Of a stretch of 64,000 nt of DNA, positions 32,993 to 42,441 are shown in pieces (position 1 is the first letter of the stretch; each line of letters begins with the position of its first letter). Source of the stretch: Pseudoclavibacter sp. Marseille-Q3772. Lineage in GTDB: Bacteria > Actinomycetota > Actinomycetes > Actinomycetales > Microbacteriaceae. The translations under genes were made by a program, and so were the position numbers. The notes beneath the pieces were generated by a model. It was not told the origin of the DNA. It saw nothing but the letters and a program-made list of their open reading frames with translations, and ran no database searches. Where the stretch lies: contig NZ_OU745391.1 in the NCBI RefSeq assembly GCF_916618895.1, positions 1,116,001-1,180,000 of the forward strand, read 5' to 3'.

Positions 32993-34495
32993 TTACTTAA
33001 CCAGTGGGAAGAGGACGGTTTCGCGGATGCCGAGCCCGGTGAGGGCCATCAGCAGGCGGTCGATTCCCATTCCCATGCCACCTGCCGGGGGCATTCCGAA
33101 CTCCATCGCGGTTAGGAATTCTTCGTCGAGCTGCATGGCTTCGTCATCACCTCGGGCGGCTTCGCGTGCCTGTTCTACGAAGCGTGCCCGCTGGTCGACC
33201 GGGTCGATCAGCTCGGAGTAGCCGGTGGCCAGCTCGAATCCACGCACGTAAAGGTCCCACTTCTCGACAACGCCATGCGTAGAGCGGTGCTTCGCGGTGA
33301 GCGGCGAGGTGTCGATCGGGAAGTCCATCACAAACGTCGGCCGCTCGAGCTCACCCTTCACGAAGTGTTCCCACAGTTCTTCGACGAGCTTGCCGTGCGT
33401 GGGCAGCGTCACCTCGACGCCCTCGCGAGCGGCGATGCCGCTGAGTTCCTCCACCGACGTGTCCGGGGTGACCTGCACGCCCGAGCGCTCCGAAAGCGAT
33501 TCGTACATCGAGATTCGCGGCCACTCACCACCAAGGTCGAACTTGGTGCCATCTGCCCAGGTCACGACCATGGATCCGTCGCCCGACACGGCCTTCGCAG
33601 CGTTCTGCACGAGCTCTTGGGTGAGGTCGGCGATTGAGTTGTAGTCGCCATAGGCCTGGTATGCCTCGAGCATCGCGAATTCGGGCGAGTGGGTCGAGTC
33701 GGCACCTTCGTTGCGGAAGTTGCGGTTGATCTCGAACACGCGGTCAAGACCGCCCACCAGCGCGCGCTTGAGGTACAGCTCGGGTGCGATGCGCAGGTAC
33801 AGCTCGGTGTCGAAGGCGTTCGAGTGGGTCGAGAACGGGCGTGCAGCTGCACCACCGTGCAGGGTCTGCAGCATGGGCGTCTCAACTTCGGTGAAGCCGT
33901 GGGCGGCAAAGGTTTCACGAAGCGACGCGTTGGTCGCCGCACGGGTCTTTACCATTTGCCGCGCGCCCTCACGGGTGATGAGGTCGAGGTAGCGCTGTCG
34001 CACCCGCACTTCTTCGCTGAGTTCTGCGTGCAGTGTCGGCAGCGGCCGTAGCGACTTGGATGCCATCTTCCATTCGGTCGCCATCACCGAGAGCTCTCCG
34101 CGACGCGAGGAGATCACCTCGCCAGATACGAAGACAACGTCGCCGAGGTCAACAAACTCCTTCCATTGTGCCAGCGCCTGCTCGCCAACTTCGGCGAGCG
34201 AGAGCATCGCTTGAATCTTCGCTCCGGTACCGGATTGCAGCGCAGCGAATGCCAGCTTCCCGGTGTTGCGGATGTGCATGACGCGCCCAGTTACGCCAAC
34301 GGTCTCGCCGGTTTTCTCATCCGCGCTCAGACCCTGGTGCTTGGCGACGACCTCGTCGATGGTGGTCGTGATCGGCAGCGCAAGCGGGTAGGGTGCGAGC
34401 CCAGCTTCAATCATGCGGTCGCGCTTTTCGAGGCGCACCTGCTTCTGTTCCGAAATTTCTTCGGCGGTGAGGGCTGCCTGCTGGGCGTTAGACAT
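32993..34495 (-). CDS. lysS: Lysyl-tRNA synthetase, class II
   Basis: Predicted 500 aa. The N-terminal OB-fold anticodon-binding domain (about 55-165, with [19 protein letters not shown]) is followed by the class II catalytic core. Motif 2 appears as [21 protein letters not shown] and motif 3 as [18 protein letters not shown] stands 6 nt before the ATG. It is the penultimate gene of the long leftward block and follows panC with a 69-nt gap, as in related actinobacteria. Confidence 0.97.
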   Translation of the reverse strand: MSNAQQAALTAEEISEQKQVRLEKRDRMIEAGLAPYPLALPITTTIDEVVAKHQGLSADEKTGETVGVTGRVMHIRNTGKLAFAALQSGTGAKIQAMLSLAEVGEQALAQWKEFVDLGDVVFVSGEVISSRRGELSVMATEWKMASKSLRPLPTLHAELSEEVRVRQRYLDLITREGARQMVKTRAATNASLRETFAAHGFTEVETPMLQTLHGGAAARPFSTHSNAFDTELYLRIAPELYLKRALVGGLDRVFEINRNFRNEGADSTHSPEFAMLEAYQAYGDYNSIADLTQELVQNAAKAVSGDGSMVVTWADGTKFDLGGEWPRISMYESLSERSGVQVTPDTSVEELSGIAAREGVEVTLPTHGKLVEELWEHFVKGELERPTFVMDFPIDTSPLTAKHRSTHGVVEKWDLYVRGFELATGYSELIDPVDQRARFVEQAREAARGDDEAMQLDEEFLTAMEFGMPPAGGMGMGIDRLLMALTGLGIRETVLFPLVK

Positions 34496-34564
34496 TCTTG
34501 CTCCTGGTTGGGATGCGGTTTGGCAACTGGGTTTGTGCGTGGCGGTCGCGAGGGTAGTTGCGCG

Positions 34565-35419
34565 TTAACGAAAGGTCATGGATCGGTTGTCGATCAATCG
34601 GGTGGTTCCCACTCGGGCCGCGGTGAGCGCGAGCACATCCCCACGGTAGTCGGAATCGATTGGCGTGAAGGTGTCACGAGCCACAAACTGGAGATAGTCC
34701 ATCGTAACGAGCGGTTGCGATTCGTACACGGCTTCGGCGGCCGCGCGCGCCTTGGCGAGCGTGTGCTCCCCGGTTTCTGCGCTCGCCACCTGCGCCGCTG
34801 CCGCGAGGGCTTGCGAGAGCACGAGCGCACGCACGCGATCTGCCCCATCCAGGTAGGTGTTGCGGCTGGAGCGGGCTAGGCCGTCGTGTTCGCGCACGAT
34901 GGGGTGGGCGACGATCTCGACGGGAATGAGGAGTTCGCGAGCCATGCGCTGTATCAACGCGAGCTGCTGCGCATCCTTCTCACCGAATACCGCAAGATCG
35001 GGGTGCACACAGTTGAACAGTTTTGCGACGACGGTGAGCACGCCGTCAAAGTGTCCGGGCCGGTAGGCGCCCTCCAGGATGCGGCCGGCTTCGCCCGCGC
35101 TGATGACGGTGGTAGCCGGCCAATTCGGGTACATTTCGTCGACGTCCGGATGCAGGCAGTAGTCGACCCCCGCCTGTTCGAGCAGTTCCATGTCGTGATC
35201 GAACGGTCGCGGGTAGCGCTCGTAGTCTTCGTCTGGGCCGAATTGCAGCGGGTTGACAAAGATCGATACGACGACGGTGTCGGCTTGCTCCTTCGCGAGG
35301 TTGATGAGCGCGAGGTGCCCGTCGTGGAGGGCCCCCATCGTTGGTACGAGCGCGATTCGTCCGAGCTCAGTGCGATCAGCGAGGGTGGATGCGGCGGCTG
35401 CGGTCAGAAGTTCGGTCAC
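34565..35419 (-). CDS. panC: Pantothenate synthetase
   Basis: Predicted 284-aa enzyme joining pantoate and beta-alanine with ATP. The HIGH-like ATP motif is in VPTMGALHDGHLALI, the pantoate pocket is in VSIFVNPLQFGPDEDYERYPR, the FGEKDAQQL segment follows, and the KMSKS-like loop is in LARSSRNTYL. The GTG start has no ribosome-binding site, but TACCAT lies 7 nt before it, so an extra leaderless transcript is likely inside the operon. panB and panD are not in the window. Confidence 0.95.
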   Translation of the reverse strand: MTELLTAAAASTLADRTELGRIALVPTMGALHDGHLALINLAKEQADTVVVSIFVNPLQFGPDEDYERYPRPFDHDMELLEQAGVDYCLHPDVDEMYPNWPATTVISAGEAGRILEGAYRPGHFDGVLTVVAKLFNCVHPDLAVFGEKDAQQLALIQRMARELLIPVEIVAHPIVREHDGLARSSRNTYLDGADRVRALVLSQALAAAAQVASAETGEHTLAKARAAAEAVYESQPLVTMDYLQFVARDTFTPIDSDYRGDVLALTAARVGTTRLIDNRSMTFR

Positions 35420-35426
35420 GTACTCA

Positions 35427-35432
35427 ATGGTA
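35427..35432 (-). promoter_or_regulatory. -10 hexamer of leaderless panC
   Basis: On the minus strand TACCAT lies 7 nt before the panC GTG in the 35-nt gap after the DUF2520 gene. No Shine-Dalgarno sequence is present. Confidence 0.4.
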
Positions 35433-35454
35433 GATCTGCGCGGTCACCGGCAGG

Positions 35455-36165
35455 CTAAGCTTCAGGAACCTGCGGATCGGTCGGACGCTGATCTGCCAGC
35501 GCATTATCTGTGGCCGAACGCACCAGGCTCGACAGCACAAAACCGGGCTTCTCCACACCGATTCCAGCCAATAGCTCGGTGGCCTGATTCACAATCGATC
35601 GCGTAAAGGACGTGGCCGTCGTGATCGCCTCTGCGTAGGTCGGTCGATCCTGCTCTTGAATAACGACCGGTTCGGCACCCAACTCCACCACCAGCGCCTG
35701 GGCAATGGGCAACACCGGCCGCGGTGCCGTGACCGCACACCACGCCTCCTGTAGCCGCGCAAGGTCAATCGACGTACCGGTGACGTCGATCGCCGGATGA
35801 ATTGCCAGCGGGATCACTCCCTGATCCAACGCCGCACCCAAGGGCGCTGTGCCAAGGCCAGCGCAGGTATGCAGCACCAACTGTCCTGAAACCCAAGCAC
35901 GCGCCCGGGTGAGGGTGTCGATGCGCTCGACCAGCGCATCCTCATCCTCGGCCAGTATCACCAGTTCGCTGCGTTCAACGACCTCGCGCGGATCGAGCTG
36001 CGGCACACCGGGGAACATCGCCTGCACGCGCTCGCGTTCGCTCGTGTCGTCAATGGCGAACCCGATTAGCGCATGCCCGGCACCGGCCAGCCCACGCGCG
36101 AGCACCGCACCGATCGGCGCGCTGCCCACCACTCCGACGCCGAGGCGTCCATCACGCTGTTGCAT
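35455..36165 (-). CDS. Rossmann-like and DUF2520 domain oxidoreductase-like protein
   Basis: Predicted 236 aa. An N-terminal Rossmann-like domain (GVGVVGSAPIGAVLARGL) is followed by the helical DUF2520 domain. This is the Rv3603c type, which sits beside panC in mycobacteria too, so a link to pantoate or coenzyme A metabolism is plausible but unproven. The ATG overlaps the stop of the upstream PH-domain gene by one base (TAATG). Confidence 0.85.
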   Translation of the reverse strand: MQQRDGRLGVGVVGSAPIGAVLARGLAGAGHALIGFAIDDTSERERVQAMFPGVPQLDPREVVERSELVILAEDEDALVERIDTLTRARAWVSGQLVLHTCAGLGTAPLGAALDQGVIPLAIHPAIDVTGTSIDLARLQEAWCAVTAPRPVLPIAQALVVELGAEPVVIQEQDRPTYAEAITTATSFTRSIVNQATELLAGIGVEKPGFVLSSLVRSATDNALADQRPTDPQVPEA

Positions 36166-38225
36166 TACCGGGCTCGGCCTTGCGGCGGTTGCTGTTGGTG
36201 GGGCGGCTGCTGCCGAGGCGGTTGCTGCGGCGGATGCGGGTGGCGCGGTGCGGGCGATTGCCCTCCGCGAGCTGCGGCATTGCGCTGCTGCCAATCCCGC
36301 TGCGCCGCAAGCACCTGCACGGCGTGCTGGGCCGGAGCCCGGCCCTGCTTGGCCGCATCCTCAACCTCAATCTGCGCTGCATTCATCATCATGTACGCGC
36401 GCGACTCTTCCCAGCGATGCGAGGTGTCACGCGAGGCGGCATCCACGCAGAACCGGGAGAGGTACTCAAACAAGCGCGTGGCCTCATTCGCGGCCAAGCC
36501 GGGGATGCGCGAAACTGCTGGACCCCGGATCGTGGCACACTGCACGTGCGCAACCCCGAGCATCCGCTCAATCGGAGAATCACCCGTGATAACACTCTGG
36601 ATGCGTTCCGGCGGCGTGAGCACGAGCTTGCGCGTGAGCCGGCCGTCGCGAATCATCACCAAACCCGGCAGAATCGCATACCCAAGCCGACGCCATTCGA
36701 ACGGATGCAGCCAGAACGACCGGTTGCTCACCCCGTGGAATCCTTCACGGCGGCCCGCTTTGAGCCCCTCGGCAATGAGGTGCGACACTTGGGGGTTCAC
36801 GTTCATCGGCAGCAGCAGTGCAATCAGCCGCTGCACATCGTCGAGGTTTCCGACCGGCAGCGGAGTCGTGCGCATCGCGGCGGCCGCGCTCTGCTCGCTA
36901 TCCGAAGCAAAACTAAATCGAGCATCGATGCGGTTCACCCGCACCCGGTACCAACCGCCCATTCGCCACAGGAACGGCTGGGAGATTTCGACCGAGTGGA
37001 TGCGGCCAGGCGGCACGGTCTCGCTCACTTTGTTCGCCACACCACGAGAGATACGGATGCCGTCGGGCGAGCCGGCGATGGTGTAATTAAGCGAGCCCAA
37101 CGCGGAAGTGACGCCGACCGCGACCATCGGAAACACCAGCATCAGAACCCAACCGAAGATCATGAAGCCGCCCATGATCGGCACAAACTCCGGCACATTA
37201 TCTTCGTGCATCGCTGTGCTGAACACGACAAAGAACACGATCAATGCCACGGTGAGGAACACGAACGGCAGCAGCCACGCCATCGCGTTCGCCATACCCA
37301 CGCGCCACGGGCGCACTCGCACCAGCTCTGGGTCCTGATCGAACAGGTCGTCGAAATTGGTGAGGTCGTCCAGGACGCCGTTGATGTAGTCACCGAGCGA
37401 GCTGGATTGCACCCGTTTGGGTGCTTGGGATGCGTGTTGCTGCGTATTGGCGTGCGGCTGCCCTGGGGCGTGTGGCTGCCCGATTGTCTGCGGCTGCCCG
37501 GTTGCGGATGCGCTGCTGCCCTCCATCCGGTTCGCCGACCGCGCATTCGCTGCGAGTCGACGCGCGCCCGAAGCACGCCGCAGGATCTCCGCGCGCAACC
37601 GCTCAGCCTCATCCCGACCGATACAGTCGAGGCTGATAGCGCCGTCGCTATCGCCACCACCGTCGTTGAACTCCAGCGAAGTAAGCCCAAACAGCCGGGC
37701 GCCGATCGAGCGCTTGAGGTTAATCGACTGCAAGCGGTCGAGGCGGATGCGGCGGTACTGGCGGGTAATGATGCCCTTGCGCAGCTCAAACACTTCGTGG
37801 TCCACGCGGAAGCGGTGCGAGCGTACATGCAGCCAGACCAAAATCACGGCCGGAAGCCAAATCACTGCGAGCACGATCGCAAGCACCAGCGTGATCTGAC
37901 CGCGCACATCGTCGTCGTGAGACACCATCGACGACGCCAGCATGATGATGACAAACCAGAACATACCGAACGTGAATTGCACATTGGTTCGGACCGCGCT
38001 CAGCGGGTGAAGCCGGTGCCACTCACCGTCGGCAAGGTCGGTGAGCGGACGCTGCTGACCTGGCTGCTGTGGGAGCTGCTGGTGGCCGGGGCGCTGGGGA
38101 CCCTGGTGCTGCTGTGGTCCGTGCATTCCCGAGGGCTGTTGCGGACCCGGTCCGGGCTGCGGGAACTGCGCACGCGGCTGCCCCTGCGGACCCCACTGGT
38201 GGTTGCCGGGATACTGGTTCGTCAT
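36165..38225 (-). CDS. PH-domain (bPH2, YdbT-like) membrane protein
   Basis: Predicted 686 aa. A Gln/Pro/Gly-rich N-terminus of about 60 residues precedes a membrane pair near 80-130 and a first bPH2 domain (VFELRKGIITRQYRRIRLDRLQ style, about 140-200). A second linker and membrane pair (about 310-380) and further bPH2-like domains to residue 600 follow, then a Gln/Pro-rich tail. It is the larger partner of the YdbS/YdbT pair and is coupled to the smaller one (TAATG, one-base overlap). Function is unknown. Confidence 0.85.
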   Translation of the reverse strand: MTNQYPGNHQWGPQGQPRAQFPQPGPGPQQPSGMHGPQQHQGPQRPGHQQLPQQPGQQRPLTDLADGEWHRLHPLSAVRTNVQFTFGMFWFVIIMLASSMVSHDDDVRGQITLVLAIVLAVIWLPAVILVWLHVRSHRFRVDHEVFELRKGIITRQYRRIRLDRLQSINLKRSIGARLFGLTSLEFNDGGGDSDGAISLDCIGRDEAERLRAEILRRASGARRLAANARSANRMEGSSASATGQPQTIGQPHAPGQPHANTQQHASQAPKRVQSSSLGDYINGVLDDLTNFDDLFDQDPELVRVRPWRVGMANAMAWLLPFVFLTVALIVFFVVFSTAMHEDNVPEFVPIMGGFMIFGWVLMLVFPMVAVGVTSALGSLNYTIAGSPDGIRISRGVANKVSETVPPGRIHSVEISQPFLWRMGGWYRVRVNRIDARFSFASDSEQSAAAAMRTTPLPVGNLDDVQRLIALLLPMNVNPQVSHLIAEGLKAGRREGFHGVSNRSFWLHPFEWRRLGYAILPGLVMIRDGRLTRKLVLTPPERIQSVITGDSPIERMLGVAHVQCATIRGPAVSRIPGLAANEATRLFEYLSRFCVDAASRDTSHRWEESRAYMMMNAAQIEVEDAAKQGRAPAQHAVQVLAAQRDWQQRNAAARGGQSPAPRHPHPPQQPPRQQPPHQQQPPQGRAR

Positions 38226-38698
38226 TATAGACCAACCCGTCGGGTCTCAGCCACACGGATCAGGTGATCACGCAAACCTTCACTCTCAGCTTTCGTAAGC
38301 CCGGGGATCGACGCCGAGCTCGCGGCCGTAACCACATTAAGCGTGTAAATCTTCAGCATGATGTCCAAGGTGCCCTGGTGCACATCGATGTGCTGCAGGC
38401 GTCCGTAGGGAACCGCCTTCTGCGTCCGGTACATCACTCCGCGACGTACCAGCAGATCATCCTGCCGCAGCGCATAGGCAATCGAGCGAACTCTCGCGAA
38501 TGCCAGCGGCAGGCTCAGCAGTGTCACCAGCGCTGGAACCGCCGGAATCAGCCACCACGGGCCCTCAAGAAACACCCCGAGAGCAACCGCAATCGCGGCC
38601 CAAATCAGCAGCCCAACCAGCATGCTGGATACGGTTCTGAACGCGAGCTTCGGCGAAATACTGTGCCACTGAATGGCGGCAGGCTGCTGGTGATTCAT
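38225..38698 (-). CDS. PH-domain (bPH2, YdbS-like) membrane protein
   Basis: Predicted 157 aa. Two membrane helices (about 19-60) are followed by a bPH2 domain with LLVRRGVMYRTQKAVPYGRLQHIDVHQG, the family hallmark. The ATG at 38698 was chosen because GGAAAG stands 7 nt upstream; a GTG at 38746 would add 16 residues without a ribosome-binding site. It pairs with the larger PH protein just downstream. Confidence 0.85.
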   Translation of the reverse strand: MNHQQPAAIQWHSISPKLAFRTVSSMLVGLLIWAAIAVALGVFLEGPWWLIPAVPALVTLLSLPLAFARVRSIAYALRQDDLLVRRGVMYRTQKAVPYGRLQHIDVHQGTLDIMLKIYTLNVVTAASSASIPGLTKAESEGLRDHLIRVAETRRVGL

Positions 38699-38748
38699 CA
38701 TGCTTTCCGTTGTCGAAATGATCTGGAGATGGTCAGGTATCGGCACGG

Positions 38749-39291
38749 TTACGCCGCGCTCATCTGCGGGTCTGATGCCTCTTCTCCCTCACCGGGATCA
38801 TGAGGCGGCAACACACACCACGATTCCACTAAAAGCCCCGCAACAACAAGTAAGACCGCCGCAATCAAACTCACGATGGACTCTCCCATCCGGTCGCCCG
38901 TCACCGTGCGTGTGCCGAGGAATAGTGCGACCGCACCGCATCCGCCCGCAAACATCGACCCGGCCAGCGAAACCGCCTTCGCATAGGCGAGCGCGAAGGT
39001 GGCCCACTCGCCCGGCACCCGCTTGGCACTCGCATCCCGCACCAGCGCGGCCGTATCCTCACCCGCGCGAGCCGCCTCGTGAACGCGCGCCAATGCCCGC
39101 GTGTAACGACGCACCGGCAACCCCAGCACAATCGCCACCACCGCAAGCACCAGCAGCGTCACGCCCAACAGCACCGAGGGCACGAACACCGGCGCGCCCG
39201 ACACCGTCAGCCACGTCTCAACCGCCCACACAACCACGCCCGAAGCGAGCGCGACCAGCAGCAGGATTAGCGGATTCGTGCGGGCGCTCAT
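38749..39291 (-). CDS. DUF3180 membrane protein
   Basis: Predicted 180 aa with four membrane helices (about 6-25, 36-58, 105-128 and 133-155) and a cytoplasmic middle segment. DUF3180 proteins are found beside folK in actinobacteria, and here the start overlaps the folB-folK stop by 4 nt (ATGA). Its role is unknown. Confidence 0.85.
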   Translation of the reverse strand: MSARTNPLILLLVALASGVVVWAVETWLTVSGAPVFVPSVLLGVTLLVLAVVAIVLGLPVRRYTRALARVHEAARAGEDTAALVRDASAKRVPGEWATFALAYAKAVSLAGSMFAGGCGAVALFLGTRTVTGDRMGESIVSLIAAVLLVVAGLLVESWCVLPPHDPGEGEEASDPQMSAA

Positions 39292-40313
39292 TCGGTTTCC
39301 GCCCGGTAACGCACCGCCGAATCGGACACGTGCTGCAGCAACTCGCGGACGCTGCCGCGACCGGGAACACTCGCGTGCGGTTCGATCTCGAGCCACGGTG
39401 TGAGCACAAACGCTCGCTCGAACGCGCGCGGATGCGGAAGCTCAAGTTCGTCGTCGCGCAGCTGCAGGCCGCCATGGTCAATGATGTCGAGGTCAAGGGT
39501 GCGATCACCCCAGCGCTCGGTGCGCACGCGACCGTGGTTCGCCTCGATCTGCTGCAGTTCGTGCAGGAGCTCGTGGGCGGCGAGATCGGTGAGCACCGTC
39601 ATGACCGCGTTCAGATAGGCGGGCTTGTCGGCATCAACCCCGTGTGTGGTGAGTGCGGGGGTCTCGTACAGGCTCGAACGCTGTGCCGGCCACACGCCTT
39701 CGAGCGCCTCGATCTCATCCATCGCCTGGCGAATATTCGCCTCGCGATCGCCGAGGTTCGAGCCGAGCGCGATCACCGTGCGCGCATGTGGCGTGCGGGA
39801 TGCGGCCGGCTGCGGGCCCTCGGGACGGTAGCGCAGGATCGAGATCGCCACATCGTCAAAGCGCAATTTGACCGGGGCCTGCGGCTTGTGCACGGTGATT
39901 CGCACTGCCTGCGGGCCGGCGAACGCAAACGTCACCGCGGCCAGGCGCTCGGCGAGCGTTTCGAGCAGATCAACCGGTTCGCGCATCGCGACCTCATACA
40001 GGGCGCGCATGAGGTGACCGTAGTGGACCGTGTCGGAGATTGCATCCGACTCTGCTGCCGCGCGAGTATCAACCCACACCTCGGCATCGATGAAGAAATC
40101 CTGCCCGGTTTTGCGCTCGTGCGCGAATACGCCGTGGCGGCCGTGAACGTGCAGCCGCGAGATCACAATGCGGTCGAGTTCCGGCTGCGGCAATGCGGGA
40201 TGCGCCTGCGGGCCGGGCCGGTTCGGCGCCAGCCTGATTGCGGCCTCGGCTGGGTGCACTGCCGTCGTTTCTGGTGCTGCCGTGTTGGGCGTAGTGGTTT
40301 TTTGGTCGGTCAT
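39288..40313 (-). CDS. folK: Bifunctional dihydroneopterin aldolase / HPPK (FolB-FolK fusion)
   Basis: Predicted 341 aa. After a Pro/Ala-rich N-terminal extension of about 45 residues, the FolB domain (about 46-165) has VHGRHGVFAHERKTGQDFFIDAE split over its conserved strands and LLETLAERLA. The FolK domain (about 178-330) has VIALGSNLGDRE, the ATP loop WGDRTLDLDIID and LPHPRAFERAFVL. Together they convert dihydroneopterin to 6-hydroxymethyl-dihydropterin diphosphate. The start overlaps the folP stop by 4 nt. Confidence 0.95.
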   Translation of the reverse strand: MTDQKTTTPNTAAPETTAVHPAEAAIRLAPNRPGPQAHPALPQPELDRIVISRLHVHGRHGVFAHERKTGQDFFIDAEVWVDTRAAAESDAISDTVHYGHLMRALYEVAMREPVDLLETLAERLAAVTFAFAGPQAVRITVHKPQAPVKLRFDDVAISILRYRPEGPQPAASRTPHARTVIALGSNLGDREANIRQAMDEIEALEGVWPAQRSSLYETPALTTHGVDADKPAYLNAVMTVLTDLAAHELLHELQQIEANHGRVRTERWGDRTLDLDIIDHGGLQLRDDELELPHPRAFERAFVLTPWLEIEPHASVPGRGSVRELLQHVSDSAVRYRAETE

Positions 40314-41146
40314 GCGCGAGTGGTCTCCTCGCCGCTGGCTGCGCGCCATGCCCGCACCACGTCGATCGCCACGCGCGATGCCTGCGTGTTGTGGACGCGC
40401 ACGCCCCACACGTCACGCTCGGCGCACAATGCGGAGATGACCGCGGTCGGTAGGTCGCGCTCGGTGACGCTTGCTTGCTCCGGCAGTAGCGCGCCGGTGA
40501 AGCGTTTGCGGCTGGCGCCGATGAGTAGGGGGTGGCCGAGCGCTTGGAAGCGGTCGAGGTGGTGCAAAATCGCCCAGTTGTCGTCGCGGTCCTTGGCGAA
40601 CCCCAGCCCCGGATCGAGGATGATTCGTTCGGGTGCGACGCCTGCGTTAACGGCGCGATCACGCATCTGGATGAGCTCGCTGAGCACCTCGCTCGCGGTG
40701 TCGGAGTAGGTTGCCAAGTCGTTCATGACCACCGAGTGCCCGCGCCAATGGCTGAGGATATAGCGAGCGTTGTGTTCGGCTACCACTTCGAGCATTCGTG
40801 GGTCGGCTAGGCCGCCGGAGACGTCGTTGATGATGACGTCTGGACTGAGCTGTAGGCATGCGGCCGCGGTTTCCGCGTACATGGTGTCGACCGATACCGT
40901 GATCTGCTCGGCGATGAGGGACTCGACCACTGGGAGCACGCGAGCCGACTCCTCCGGCTGCGGAACGCGCATTGCGCCGGGTCGAGTGGATTCGCCGCCC
41001 ACATCGATAATGCTGGCGCCGAGGGCGATCTGCTGTTTTGAGTACTCAACCGCGCTGCGCGTGCGTTCTTCGGGTGCTGCCTCGTGGGCGCCGCCGTCGC
41101 TGAACGAATCGGGAGTGACGTTGCACACGGCCATCAACTGAGTCAT
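40310..41146 (-). CDS. folP: Dihydropteroate synthase
   Basis: Predicted 278-aa TIM-barrel enzyme joining the pterin diphosphate with p-aminobenzoate, the sulfonamide target. Blocks are MAVCNVTPDSFSDGG, GASIIDVGGESTRPGA, INDVSGGLADPRM, ILDPGLGFAKD and LIGASRKRFTG. The ATG at 41146 matches the family N-terminus. There is no Shine-Dalgarno; GAGAAT 7 nt upstream could be the -10 of a leaderless promoter. Such a promoter would be needed because a 1.09-kb island now separates this gene from folE. Confidence 0.95.
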   Translation of the reverse strand: MTQLMAVCNVTPDSFSDGGAHEAAPEERTRSAVEYSKQQIALGASIIDVGGESTRPGAMRVPQPEESARVLPVVESLIAEQITVSVDTMYAETAAACLQLSPDVIINDVSGGLADPRMLEVVAEHNARYILSHWRGHSVVMNDLATYSDTASEVLSELIQMRDRAVNAGVAPERIILDPGLGFAKDRDDNWAILHHLDRFQALGHPLLIGASRKRFTGALLPEQASVTERDLPTAVISALCAERDVWGVRVHNTQASRVAIDVVRAWRAASGEETTRA

Positions 41147-41283
41147 GGACGCTATTCTCTCGCACCCGCGCGCTACCCGCATCCCGCCGTATAGCTCCGC
41201 TACCTGCATCCTGCCCCCCCTATCAGCCTGGCTCCCGGCCCGCTCTCGCCTCCCTCCTCCCTCCTGCCCTGGCCCCTGGCCCG

Positions 41284-41358
41284 TCAGAACTGTCACCAAA
41301 ACCGCCCATAATCCGTCATTCCGGCCCAATTCCGCCCAAATTGGTGACAGTTCCGACA
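41284..41358 (+). repeat. Left 75-bp inverted repeat of the DUF559 island
   Basis: Contains perfect 13-bp arms GAACTGTCACCAA (41287-41299) and TTGGTGACAGTTC (41341-41353). The four differences from the right copy all fall in the central spacer, so the arms are the conserved part. Confidence 0.93.
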
Positions 41359-41360
41359 CC

Positions 41361-42200
41361 TCACCACCGCAAAACCGATAACAAATAGGGAGTCAGCTCC
41401 TCCAGCTGGTACATGACCTGCACGTAACTGAGCCGGAGGACGCGGTACCCACGAGCTTTCAGCGTGACATCCCGCGAACGATCCGCGTGAAAACGCGCGC
41501 CGGTCCCGTGAAACTCAAACCCGTCGATCTCGACAACGGTGTTGCCGACGAGAAAATCCACGATGCCCACCCCACCGATCGCCACTTGCGTCGCGAACGC
41601 GAAACCGTGCTCAACCAACCAAAGCCGGAAAATCGTTTCAATACCCGACCCGGCGCCGCGATCAGAAAGCTCCCACGCACGGCGCCCCTGCACTCCCGCG
41701 CTCAAACACACGCGCTCCAGCTCCCAGTCATGATGGGTTCTGCTATTGCGTAACGCATCGAGCGCGATCACCCTGTCGAGCTGCGTGGCTGTGCGCAGCA
41801 CGACCGCGAGCGCCGTGAGCGGCGCGTCCACACTCGTTCGGCAGGGATGACTATTTGCGCGTCGCAGCGCGATCGGCTGCAGTCCCGGGCTGGTTTTGAT
41901 TCGGTCAACCCTTGACGCGCGTACCTGAAGTTCCGGGGTGTCACGGATCCAGTAGCCGCCCAGTCGGAGCGCGTTGAGCCCGGTCAGCACTCCTCCGGCT
42001 CTAACAGCGCGGACGACCTCGTGCTTAGCAGCATCGTTCTTGAACCACCCTCGGCGGATAGGTTCTAACAGGCCGACCTTAATGAGTTTTCGGCGTTCGT
42101 TGAGTGCGATGCCGGCGCGCTCGAGTTGCTGGCCCGAGACGACGCCGAAGTTGTTATCGCAGCACCGCTGGGCGCAGTTGGCAGCTTCAAAGTAGGTCAT
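41361..42200 (-). CDS. DUF559 (Vsr/PD-(D/E)XK-like) endonuclease-domain protein
   Basis: Predicted 279 aa. The N-terminal third resembles the winged-helix antitoxin domain of AbiEi-type proteins (GVVSGQQLERAGIALNERR, then LLEPIRRGWF). The C-terminal DUF559 domain (about 185-279) keeps the nuclease pattern: Glu188, Asp215 in GIVDFLVG, and Glu224/Asp226 in VVEIDGFEFHG, then RDVTLKARGYRVLRLSY. DUF559 is related to very-short-patch and restriction-like nucleases; cellular roles are not established. The ATG has no ribosome-binding site but TATAAC lies 7 nt upstream, so the gene carries its own leaderless promoter. Confidence 0.85.
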   Translation of the reverse strand: MTYFEAANCAQRCCDNNFGVVSGQQLERAGIALNERRKLIKVGLLEPIRRGWFKNDAAKHEVVRAVRAGGVLTGLNALRLGGYWIRDTPELQVRASRVDRIKTSPGLQPIALRRANSHPCRTSVDAPLTALAVVLRTATQLDRVIALDALRNSRTHHDWELERVCLSAGVQGRRAWELSDRGAGSGIETIFRLWLVEHGFAFATQVAIGGVGIVDFLVGNTVVEIDGFEFHGTGARFHADRSRDVTLKARGYRVLRLSYVQVMYQLEELTPYLLSVLRW

Positions 42201-42207
42201 GCAGCCC

Positions 42208-42213
42208 GTTATA
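42208..42213 (-). promoter_or_regulatory. -10 hexamer of the leaderless DUF559 gene
   Basis: On the minus strand TATAAC (five of six consensus bases) precedes the ATG by 7 nt. It lies inside the island, so the gene is expressed independently of the folate operon. Confidence 0.55.
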
Positions 42214-42298
42214 GCGGCGAGAACGGGTAGTGAACTCGCGGGAGATGCCGGGCTGTGGATAGATGAGTTTCCACAGGTGCCGCGGTGCAGGGGAAGTT

Positions 42299-42373
42299 TG
42301 TCGGAACTGTCACCAATTTGGGCAGATTTGGGTCGGAATGACCGATTATGGGCGGTTTTGGTGACAGTTCTGA
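42299..42373 (-). repeat. Right 75-bp inverted repeat of the DUF559 island
   Basis: Inverted copy of 41284-41358 with four substitutions and no gaps. It has the same perfect 13-bp arms (42304-42316 and 42358-42370). It lies 68 bp beyond the folE stop. Confidence 0.93.
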
Positions 42374-42441
42374 TCAGAGGAGGACAGGAGGGAGGGGTGG
42401 AAGGAAAGTGGCGACGTGGGAGGTGCGGAGGAGAGGGAGGG

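Larger units (their letters stand above)
41284..42373. mobile_element. Putative DUF559 island bounded by inverted palindromic repeats
   Basis: A 1090-bp segment between folP and folE consists of one DUF559 gene and its promoter, closed at each end by a 75-bp element in inverted orientation (71 of 75 bases identical). The DUF559 stop codon lies 2 nt inside the left element. No transposase gene or obvious target duplication is present, so mobility is inferred from the boundaries and from interruption of a usually compact operon. Pyrimidine-rich sequence lies just outside both ends when read inward. Confidence 0.55.

Noticed and set aside
36180..38267. 695-codon open frame opposite the PH-domain genes
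   Set aside because: Composition is His/Arg-rich with no domain, typical of an antisense shadow; it also crosses the junction of two coupled genes.
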